From: a virus
Virus record (IMG/VR): IMGVR_UViG_3300042691_009086
Coordinates: 1 to 29,098 of that record
Strand: one strand, 5' to 3'
DNA: 29,098 nucleotides
The notes below the pieces were generated by a model that was not told the DNA's origin, did not search any database, and saw nothing but the letters and a program-made list of their open reading frames with translations. The position numbers were made by a program, and so were the translations under genes. Shown piece after piece: positions 12,933 through 19,624 of the stretch; position 1 is the stretch's first letter; each line of letters begins with the position of its first letter.

Positions 12933-13382
12933 ATGACAACATCATACATTCAGTCAGCGGCAGGTTCAACCAATCCAATCTTAACACTTAAAAGCAGTGT
13001 AAGTGGCAACCTAGTAATTCCAACATTACAAGATGTTACTATCAACAATGCTAACGATGTGTTTACTTGGAGTCAATTGAATGAGTCAGCAAAACTACAA
13101 GTTCCAACAACTTCTACAAACAGTATTTCTACAAATATTGTTGTAGAAAACCTAAGTTTCTTTGGAAACGCAAGTGCTACTTCTGGTAGCGCAGTCCAAA
13201 AAGGCTTATTGGGCTTGTCTGTTGACAAGACAGAAGTAACATTCTACATTAACATTGGTAGCAGTAAAACAGTTTCAGGCACAGGCTATGTAACTGGTTT
13301 AGCACCAACAGTTAGTGCTGACAGTCCTGTATGGGTAACACCTGTTACAATTACTGTATCAGGCGAATACGCATTCAGCTAA
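12933..13382 (+). CDS. Major tail tube protein
   Basis: 149 residues, nearly all beta-strand and Ser/Thr/Asn-rich, with few charged residues (VSGNLVIPTLQDVTINNAND, VTPVTITVSGEYAFS). It lies directly upstream of the tail chaperone genes and is followed by an efficient terminator, as usual for the abundant tube subunit that polymerises around the tape measure. Codon choice is capsid-like. AAGGAG lies upstream of ATG 12933. No Ig-like C-terminal extension is seen. Confidence 0.8.
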   Translation: MTTSYIQSAAGSTNPILTLKSSVSGNLVIPTLQDVTINNANDVFTWSQLNESAKLQVPTTSTNSISTNIVVENLSFFGNASATSGSAVQKGLLGLSVDKTEVTFYINIGSSKTVSGTGYVTGLAPTVSADSPVWVTPVTITVSGEYAFS

Positions 13383-13401
13383 ACTGGCAAGAGTAAAGAA
13401 T

Positions 13402-13424
13402 AAAAGGGCTGTTATGGCCCTTTT
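13402..13424 (+). terminator. Intrinsic terminator after tube gene
   Basis: AAAAGGGC (13402-13409), loop TGTTATG, GCCCTTTT (13417-13424), followed by an AT-rich run. It ends the capsid-tube transcript so that abundant structural proteins are separated from the tail-assembly genes. Confidence 0.88.
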
Positions 13425-13431
13425 ATTTTAT

Positions 13432-13439
13432 CATAAATA
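13432..13439 (+). promoter_or_regulatory. T4-late-type motif CATAAATA before tail-assembly operon
   Basis: 8 nt after the terminator and 26 nt before ATG 13466, with AAGGAAA between. Confidence 0.6.
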
Positions 13440-13465
13440 ATATTACGATTAAAGGAAAAAGATCA

Positions 13466-13639
13466 ATGGATATTTTACAAAATAAAACAAATCAAGAACT
13501 GCTACAAAGCATTCTAGCTGAAGTAGCAAAATGTGCGAATGAAGTCAATTGTGCTGCCAAAGATGTAAACAAGGCACGCAACAGATTAACATTCCTAATC
13601 GCAGTGGTAAATGAGTTGCTTAACAGAGAGGAGATCTAA
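13466..13639 (+). CDS. Small helical protein upstream of tail chaperones
   Basis: 57 residues (MDILQNKTNQELLQSILAEV, then AKCANEVNCAAKDVNKARNR, ending LLNREEI). It is predicted all-helical with heptad spacing, so it is likely a short coiled coil. AAAGGAAAAA is the ribosome site. It ends 2 nt before the G-type chaperone gene and supplies that gene's GAGGAG ribosome site. Role unknown; its place suggests tail assembly. Confidence 0.6.
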   Translation: MDILQNKTNQELLQSILAEVAKCANEVNCAAKDVNKARNRLTFLIAVVNELLNREEI

Positions 13640-13641
13640 AG

Positions 13642-13983
13642 ATGAAATTAAACCAATTAGCCGCAAAACCGCAATTAATCCGGGTAGAAATAAATGATGA
13701 AGAAACCATCAAACAGTTTGGGGAATCCCTTGAATTTTGGATTTGGGATCGCCAACCTATGGATAAATTCGTAGCATTAGCTACATTAGATTACCAGAAC
13801 TTCGGTGAAGTAACCAAGTTGGTAAAAGAATTATTATTAGATGATGAAGGTAAAGAGATCATCCGTGATGATCTAGTATTACCAACCAATATATTGATGA
13901 AGGCCATCACCACAGTGATTGATGCCTTGGGAAAGTCTGTGCTCAACAACCAGGAGACGACAACGACAGAAACTTCCAAATGA
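13642..13983 (+). CDS. Tail assembly chaperone, G-like
   Basis: 113 residues, between tube and tape measure genes, where siphophages encode the G/GT pair that coats the tape measure during tail assembly. It starts with a beta part (PQLIRVEINDEETIKQFGES) and continues helical to ALGKSVLNNQ, with a Thr-rich C-terminal tail (ETTTTETSK). Codons 97-98 are GGA AAG preceded by G, forming the heptamer G GGA AAG (13929-13935) identical to lambda's slippery site. A -1 shift there joins the following frame into a GT protein of about 191 residues. Confidence 0.85.
   Translation: MKLNQLAAKPQLIRVEINDEETIKQFGESLEFWIWDRQPMDKFVALATLDYQNFGEVTKLVKELLLDDEGKEIIRDDLVLPTNILMKAITTVIDALGKSVLNNQETTTTETSK
13929..13935 (+). 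promoter_or_regulatory. Programmed -1 frameshift site G GGA AAG
   Basis: GGGAAAG in the zero frame reads G GGA AAG, exactly as in lambda gene G. Slippage to GGG AAA continues GTC TGT GCT CAA without any stop into the ORF at 13980-14216, which is in the -1 frame. Efficiency in lambda is a few percent; not known here. Confidence 0.85.
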
Positions 13984-14216
13984 TCTTAGCATTAGATTTC
14001 GTAGCACAGCGTTATGGCATGCTACCAAGTCAACTGTTATTAGAAGGAAATAGTTTAGACATAGTCGTAGCACAACAAGCGCAGAGTTATACCAACCGTA
14101 AACAAGAAGAGGCAAGGGCAAAAGCCGCAGGCAAAACCATAAAACCAGATGTTCCTCACTTAACAGAAGAGCAGATGATGGAAATGTTACGCAAAGCAAA
14201 AGAGCAGGCAAAATGA
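13980..14216 (+). CDS. Tail assembly chaperone T domain (made as GT fusion)
   Basis: 78 codons from the first in-frame ATG (13980, overlapping the G stop). It has no convincing ribosome site of its own and is in the -1 frame relative to G, so expression is expected mainly as a G-T fusion through 13929-13935. The open frame continues back to that site with no stop. The T part starts MILALDFVAQRYGMLPSQLL, like T domains that contact the tape measure, and ends in a basic-acidic helix (LTEEQMMEMLRKAKEQAK). Confidence 0.82.
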   Translation: MILALDFVAQRYGMLPSQLLLEGNSLDIVVAQQAQSYTNRKQEEARAKAAGKTIKPDVPHLTEEQMMEMLRKAKEQAK

Positions 14217-14509
14217 CAATAAAAGTAGACACCAAAGGTCTAAAAGGCAAATTAAATAAGTTAGAAAATCTTAAAGATAAGATCATGCCTAAGGCCTTGG
14301 ACTACTTTAAGAGTCAGACACCAAAGCGTAGTGGTAATGCTCGTGGCAGAACACGATTAGATAGCAGTAAAACTATCCAAGCTAATTATGCCTATGCTGA
14401 AAGACTTGATCAGGGCTCAAGTAAACAAAGTCCACAAGGTATGACTAAACCAACAGGCAAATACATACAACAGTTGGTTAGTAATTATGTTAAACGACTA
14501 GGAGTATAG
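14213..14509 (+). CDS. HK97 gp10-like protein
   Basis: 98 residues, basic. YAYAERLDQGSSKQSPQGMT (about 62-81) is the signature region of HK97 gp10-type proteins ('YA..LD.G.s..aP.GM'), small proteins of the neck or tail terminator region. ATG 14213 overlaps the upstream TGA (ATGA). In most siphophages this gene lies between the connector and tube genes; here it sits between the chaperone T domain and the tape measure, an uncommon position. Confidence 0.65.
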   Translation: MTIKVDTKGLKGKLNKLENLKDKIMPKALDYFKSQTPKRSGNARGRTRLDSSKTIQANYAYAERLDQGSSKQSPQGMTKPTGKYIQQLVSNYVKRLGV

Positions 14510-14512
14510 ACA

Positions 14513-17500
14513 ATGGCAGATGTAAATGTAAGTCTTGGATTAGAAGACAGTAAGTTCAAGCAAGGCATAGCCAATGCCCAGACACAGGCACAGCGACTAG
14601 GCAGTAGTCTAAGCACTGCCTTTGGTGGTGGCAACAACGCACTTAACAGATTAGGATCTGGACTAGATGCTGTGAATGTTAGATTCCAAAATCTAGGTCG
14701 GGCTATTGTTGGTGTAGGTCTCAGTGCTTTTGTTGTCCAAGCCTTACGAAGTGCTGATGCACTCAGTGATCTTTCGGCCGCATTAGGTGTTAACACAGCA
14801 CGCCTAATGGAAATGAATTTAGCCGCTGGCGGTGCCGGTGGTAACTTAGAAAGCCTTAGTGGCATGTTGGGTCGACTTGAAGATAATCTACAAGGTGCTA
14901 TTGACGGTAATCAAAAAATGCGTGATAGCCTACGCGAAGTAGGTATTGGCTATGACGAAATCACACAATTAAATCCAGATCAGATATTCAATCGTATTGC
15001 TCGTGCCTTAGCTGGCATGACTGATAGTAATAAGCGTGCCGCACTATCCTCAGAATTATTAGGTAAATCCGCCCGCCTAATGGATTGGAACGGTTATACT
15101 TCTACCATTAACAAAGTTAATGGCACTATGGATGAGCATGCCAAAGCGGTAGATGCCGCTGGCAAGATGATGGACGAATTTGCGCAGACTGCACAATTAG
15201 TAGCCGCAGAATTCCTCAATCTAGTAGGGCCTATTATTGATTTCTTAACTCCACTTAATGAAACTAGTAGCAAAATGGACAGGGCAAAAGTTGCCGCTGT
15301 TGCGTTAGCAGGTGCTCTTGCTTTAATGGCTGGTAGCACTATCATTAGAGGTATTGTTGGTATAGTTGGTGCCGCTGGCCAGTTAGCAACAATCTTTGGT
15401 ATAGGTGCTGGTGCAGCCGCAACAAATACATTAGCAGTTAACGCTAACACTATAGCAACCTACGCCAATGCAAATGCCCAGGCATTTATGGCTGGTGCTG
15501 TTGGTCGTGTGGGAACTGCATTTACGGCAGTGACTATAGCTGAAGCAAGATATAATGCGGCATTGTTAGCTCATGGGGTAGCTAGCGCAGAAGCTATCGC
15601 CGCAGACTCAGCACTAACAGCCGCAAGAGCTAGACTTGCTGAAGCAACTGCCGCGGCAGCAGTTACACAAGGTGTGTTAACAGGTGCTACAGAAGCAGGA
15701 ACAGTTGCAAATGCGGCCAATGCCGCAAGTGGAGTAGGCATCTTAGGTTGGTTAGGCAAATATGCCAAAGCTCTAAGTTTAGCCGCTGTGGCACTTGGTG
15801 CTTTAACCTATAGTTCAAGTCTCAATGCTGGTGAAGCAGAATGGGAACAACGAAATCTTAAAGCGGCGGAACTACTCAAACGCCGTAAAGATGCCCTAGC
15901 ACAATTAAGCGAAGCAGAAAAAGCTCGTTACAATGCCCTAAGTCAAGATCAAAAAAATGCTGTGATTGACAGTATTGTCAGCCAGCAGGAAATGAAAAAA
16001 CAACAGGATCTAATCAACAGTGTCTATGGCACGAGTCGTCCTAGTGGTAGTGGATTCAAAGAAACAGATGCTGAGAAAAAAGCTCGTATTGAATTAGCCT
16101 CGGCAATTAATACTCAGAAAACAGCTATGGACAATCTCTTAGGCAGTGTGAGAGAGAAAAATAGTGAACAGATAGAAGAACTTAATCGTGCTCGTGAGAA
16201 CATTGGTCTAAGTGAGCGTGAACGCACGATTAAGAAAGAAGTATTAGAATTTGAAAACCGTTTCCGCGACAATATCAATAAACTCCGTGAACAAGAAGCA
16301 CAATTAATCGCAGAAAGTGGCAGTGAAGATGAGCAAACACGCAATAAAGCTATTGCTCAATTGCCAATAGTCAGACAAACTATAGAGCAACTGACCAAAG
16401 CAAGAGAAGGTGAAGTAGAAGTTATCAAAGAGACAGCGGCTGCGACATATGATTCGCTCAATGCTGAACGCAATAGAGCAAGCATAGCACAATTTACTGC
16501 TGAACAAAGAATACAGTCCGAACAAAAGGTCAGAGATCTACAAGATGAAATGGCTAAAATGTCAATGACTGAGATTGAGAAGAAATACTATGACATTGAA
16601 GCTGCCGCACGCAATGCCGCATTGGCAAAAATAGCCAGCCTAAATGAAGAGAATCGTGCTAATGGTCGCGCACTATTGACTGAACAAGAAAAACTTGATA
16701 TCATGAAAGCCGCAAATGTTGAGACTAATAGGCTTAAAACCCTAACTCGACAAAACTATGAAGCCAGCAGAACATTCTCAGCAGGATGGAATAAAGCCAT
16801 GCGTGAGTATGTGGAAAACGCAACCAATGCGGCTACCCGTGCTGAAAATATATTCCGCACTGCTACACAAGGTATGGAAGAAGCTATCGTTAACTTTGCC
16901 AAAACAGGTAAGTTTGAATGGCGTAACTTTGTCCAGATGATGTTAGAAGAATTGTTAAGAGCACAAATCCAACAGGTATTCGCACAGTTAATGGGCACAA
17001 TGTCAAACACCATGCGTGGAGCACAAGGCAGTATGTTAGGTGGTGGCATTGGCGGTATAGGTGGAGGTGGTGGCGGTCTATTCTCAGGACTAGGCAGTAT
17101 CTTAGGTAGCTTATTTGGTGGAGGCGGTGGAATTAACCCTAGCACTAATCCAATGGTTATCGGTGGTGGCATTGGTGGTGGTGGTATTGGTGATACATTT
17201 GGTAATATCTTAGGCAACATCACAGGCAGTCTAGGTGGTATTGTGTCAGGTATTGGCAGTGGTATTGGCAGTGTGGTAAAAGGTATTGGCAGTGGTATTA
17301 GCAGTGTGGTTTCAGGAATTGGTAATTTCTTTGGTGGTTTCTTTGCTGACGGCGGATATTTACCAGCTGGTAAATTTGGTATCGTAGGCGAACGAGGTCC
17401 TGAAATGATCACAGGTCCCGCCAATATTACACCAATGGGGCTAGGAGGCACAACCAATGTGGTCTATAATATCAACGCAGTAGATGCCGCAAGTTTCAAA

Positions 17501-17581
17501 CAATTAGTAGCACAGGACCCAAGTTTCATTTATGCTGTAACACAACAGGGTGCCCGATCAGTTAATGGCACAAGGAGATAA
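14513..17581 (+). CDS. Tape measure protein
   Basis: 1022 residues, the longest gene, directly after the tail chaperones. The N-terminal third is helical with LSDLSAALGVNTARLMEMNL and GLGRLEDNLQGAID-type segments typical of tape measures. Hydrophobic stretches at about 260-310 (AAVALAGALALMAGS, IVGIVGAAGQLATIFGIGAG) and 410-435 could insert in the host membrane during DNA ejection. A long charged coiled coil spans about 440-760. A glycine-rich region (about 842-945) has 33-nt repeats, and the end FADGGYLPAGKFGIVGERGP is the lambda gpH-like C-terminal signature. At about 0.15 nm per residue, a tail near 150 nm would be expected. Confidence 0.93.
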   Translation: MADVNVSLGLEDSKFKQGIANAQTQAQRLGSSLSTAFGGGNNALNRLGSGLDAVNVRFQNLGRAIVGVGLSAFVVQALRSADALSDLSAALGVNTARLMEMNLAAGGAGGNLESLSGMLGRLEDNLQGAIDGNQKMRDSLREVGIGYDEITQLNPDQIFNRIARALAGMTDSNKRAALSSELLGKSARLMDWNGYTSTINKVNGTMDEHAKAVDAAGKMMDEFAQTAQLVAAEFLNLVGPIIDFLTPLNETSSKMDRAKVAAVALAGALALMAGSTIIRGIVGIVGAAGQLATIFGIGAGAAATNTLAVNANTIATYANANAQAFMAGAVGRVGTAFTAVTIAEARYNAALLAHGVASAEAIAADSALTAARARLAEATAAAAVTQGVLTGATEAGTVANAANAASGVGILGWLGKYAKALSLAAVALGALTYSSSLNAGEAEWEQRNLKAAELLKRRKDALAQLSEAEKARYNALSQDQKNAVIDSIVSQQEMKKQQDLINSVYGTSRPSGSGFKETDAEKKARIELASAINTQKTAMDNLLGSVREKNSEQIEELNRARENIGLSERERTIKKEVLEFENRFRDNINKLREQEAQLIAESGSEDEQTRNKAIAQLPIVRQTIEQLTKAREGEVEVIKETAAATYDSLNAERNRASIAQFTAEQRIQSEQKVRDLQDEMAKMSMTEIEKKYYDIEAAARNAALAKIASLNEENRANGRALLTEQEKLDIMKAANVETNRLKTLTRQNYEASRTFSAGWNKAMREYVENATNAATRAENIFRTATQGMEEAIVNFAKTGKFEWRNFVQMMLEELLRAQIQQVFAQLMGTMSNTMRGAQGSMLGGGIGGIGGGGGGLFSGLGSILGSLFGGGGGINPSTNPMVIGGGIGGGGIGDTFGNILGNITGSLGGIVSGIGSGIGSVVKGIGSGISSVVSGIGNFFGGFFADGGYLPAGKFGIVGERGPEMITGPANITPMGLGGTTNVVYNINAVDAASFKQLVAQDPSFIYAVTQQGARSVNGTRR
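17249..17310 (+). repeat. 33-nt tandem repeat in tape measure gene
   Basis: The 29-nt unit at 17249-17277 recurs at 17282-17310 with a single difference, a 33-nt (11-codon) period encoding GIGSGIGSVVK / GIGSGISSVVS. It lies in the glycine-rich part and probably arose by slippage. Confidence 0.8.
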
Positions 17582-17583
17582 CA

Positions 17584-18225
17584 ATGTCATTCCAATGGAT
17601 ATTTGACAATGCTGAAAGTATCAGTATCAGTAAACGAGCAGTGGTAGCACAGTCAATCACTCGCGGTAATAGAGTAAGAACAAATAAACTAGGTGGTCAA
17701 ACATGGCGCTTTGATGTTAAGTTACCTGATGGTATGCGTTGGAGCACTTGGCGTCCTTACATCGAAGGCAGTGAAGCACTAGATAGATTTACAGTTGATA
17801 CCATTAGCCTAAATCAAAGTGGTTATAGTTATATCAATAGATATCAAGGTGATGCTAGTCCAGGTAATATACAGGTAACCTACAACAATGATATCGCTCC
17901 TACTACCTTAACCCTAAGCAGTGTTAGCAGTATTAACTATGACCAATATGTGTTCAAACAAGGTGATTGGTTACAACTAGGCAATGATGGACATGTTTAT
18001 AGTGTCATTTCAGATGTCCTGCGTGGCAATAGTGTTGTTAGTAATATCAGCATTCCTGTTAACCGACCTGTAATAGAGGCGGCTAATGCCAGTGTAGTCT
18101 ATACATTGAAAGTAGGACAGGATGTAACATTTGATGTTATCTGTGTAGAATTTCCTACATGGAACATATTCCAAAGAGATCAAATAAGTTGGAGTGGTAA
18201 TTTTGTATTTTATGAGGTAGTCTAA
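17584..18225 (+). CDS. Distal tail or minor tail protein
   Basis: 213 residues, the first gene after the tape measure, where siphophages place the distal tail (Dit) or lambda gpM-like protein. Beta-rich throughout: SISISKRAVVAQSITRGNRV and TWRFDVKLPDGMRWSTWRPY at the start, then a strand-rich galectin-like or insert region. A hexameric ring joining tube and hub is the expected role. AAGGAG upstream of ATG 17584 is a strong ribosome site. It overlaps the following ATG by one base. Exact family not certain. Confidence 0.65.
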   Translation: MSFQWIFDNAESISISKRAVVAQSITRGNRVRTNKLGGQTWRFDVKLPDGMRWSTWRPYIEGSEALDRFTVDTISLNQSGYSYINRYQGDASPGNIQVTYNNDIAPTTLTLSSVSSINYDQYVFKQGDWLQLGNDGHVYSVISDVLRGNSVVSNISIPVNRPVIEAANASVVYTLKVGQDVTFDVICVEFPTWNIFQRDQISWSGNFVFYEVV

Positions 18226-18815
18226 TGTCTACACTTGACCTAAGCACCTATAGTGATATCTATTCAGCATATTTTGTTAAAATAGATATACCGGATTATA
18301 GCATCCTAAGATTTAGCACACACTACAAAACTTTCAGTCTAGTAGAAAGTGATGATGTGGCCTATAGTTATACTAACCTAGGTGATTTGGTCAGTATTAG
18401 CGATAGCACCGCCACAATCCGTGTAAATCCAGAACAGATCACAGTGACTATATCAGGTATTCCCAGTTTCAGTATCAGTGCTGTAACCGAACAGGCTATC
18501 AAAGGCAGTAAGATAGAAGTGCGTAAGATCTACATGGATGGTAGCAATTATCAACTGATTGGCACACCTATTATTAAATTTAAGGGCATAGTAGAAAATT
18601 ACAATATCGCAGAAGATTATCCCGAACAGCCAGGTGGCACTGCTACTAGTAGTATTGGTCTAGTATGCTCAACACTGTTTGATATGTATCAGAACAAAAA
18701 GGCTGGACGCAGAACTAATCCTCTAGACATGAAAACTTATTTTCCTAATGATCTCAGCATGGATCGTGTGCCTACTGTTACTGGCGCAAATTACAATTTT
18801 GGAGCACCTAAATAA
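18225..18815 (+). CDS. Tail tip assembly protein (lambda gpL-like place)
   Basis: 196 residues. The C-terminal part VCSTLFDMYQNKKAGRRTNP, DMKTYFPNDLSMDRVPTVTG, then NYNFGAPK is a pattern I recall in tail-tip proteins of uncultured siphophages and Rhodobacter-type gene transfer agents. There, a 'R.n...m...FP.D..f..v' region follows a beta-sandwich. The N-terminal two thirds are beta-rich. By order it should lie between distal tail protein and hub. It has one-base stop/start overlaps on both sides, so translation is coupled from 17584 through 19624. Confidence 0.6.
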   Translation: MSTLDLSTYSDIYSAYFVKIDIPDYSILRFSTHYKTFSLVESDDVAYSYTNLGDLVSISDSTATIRVNPEQITVTISGIPSFSISAVTEQAIKGSKIEVRKIYMDGSNYQLIGTPIIKFKGIVENYNIAEDYPEQPGGTATSSIGLVCSTLFDMYQNKKAGRRTNPLDMKTYFPNDLSMDRVPTVTGANYNFGAPK

Positions 18816-19624
18816 TGAGTTTCATAGATGATATCATAGGTGGTGCCAGCAGTCTTATTGGTAGCATTGGCAATCTGTTTGGTGGCAATAGTCTAGGTGG
18901 CAACATAGTTAAAACAATACTAACTGGTTTCGCCTTAAACAAAGTAACCAATAGTATAAACAAACAAAATAGCAATGATACTGGTGGAGGAAGCACAACC
19001 AGTATAACCCCGACTCCAGATACCGGTGTCAGGTTACAGATTCCACCAGCTGGCGAAAATCGTATACCTGTAGTATATGGCAATGCTGTCTTAGGTGGTA
19101 TAATAACAGATGTAAAAATGACTAATGACAATCAGACCATGTGGTTTGTGGTTACAATCTGTGAAGTCACAGGCAATAAGATGAGTGACGGGCAACCCAG
19201 TAATTTTACATTTGAAGATATTTACTACAATGGTAATCGTGTGATATTTAAGACTGATGGTATTACTGCTAGTTATAGCATGGATGCTAATGGTAATGTT
19301 GATCGTAGCATTGACGGACTAGTTCAGATCTATTGCTATGCCAATGGTAGCGAAACACCTGTAGTGCCAGATAATTATACCAATGGTAGTCTGAGTAATG
19401 CCTACGCATTAATGCCTGGCTGGACTAGTGCGCATGATATGAGCGGTCTAGTATTTGCCCTAATTAAAGTAACCTACAACAAAGATAAAGGAGTCACAGG
19501 TATGCCCAATATGAGTTTCGATATTAGAAATAGTATGACTATGCCAGGTGATTGCCTATTTGATTATATGACCAGCACACGCTATGGTGCTGGTATAGAC
19601 AGTGCGGAGATTAAAGATGTATAG
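18815..19624 (+). CDS. Tail hub, N-terminal fragment (gpJ-like, split)
   Basis: 269 residues. It begins with a Gly/Ser-rich hydrophobic leader (IIGGASSLIGSIGNLFGGNS). It then has the hub beta-domain (IPVVYGNAVLGGIITDVKMT, MWFVVTICEVTG) and stops at DYMTSTRYGAGIDSAEIKDV. In lambda gpJ the equivalent 'RYGLGQRIDLSEVDKWALYQIAQYCDQMV' runs straight on into 'PRFTCNVYLTDQRKAYDVVNDFAS'. Here that continuation is divided: SLTTLNDYSNQIIQF opens the next ORF, and TERYRYRINGVLNTGDTVLA opens the one after. The fragment's last codons contain GGAG (19606-19609) and the overlapping ATG (19617) of the insert ORF, so re-initiation looks built in. Confidence 0.75.
   Translation: MSFIDDIIGGASSLIGSIGNLFGGNSLGGNIVKTILTGFALNKVTNSINKQNSNDTGGGSTTSITPTPDTGVRLQIPPAGENRIPVVYGNAVLGGIITDVKMTNDNQTMWFVVTICEVTGNKMSDGQPSNFTFEDIYYNGNRVIFKTDGITASYSMDANGNVDRSIDGLVQIYCYANGSETPVVPDNYTNGSLSNAYALMPGWTSAHDMSGLVFALIKVTYNKDKGVTGMPNMSFDIRNSMTMPGDCLFDYMTSTRYGAGIDSAEIKDV

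Noticed and set aside
13879-14286. 135-codon minus-strand ORF over the tail chaperone region
   Set aside because: Conflicts with the frameshift-linked G/T genes and lacks a ribosome site.
16756-17457. 233-codon minus-strand ORF rich in Pro, Ile and Leu
   Set aside because: It is the antisense shadow of the glycine-rich end of the tape measure gene (GGN codons read as NCC), with no ribosome site.
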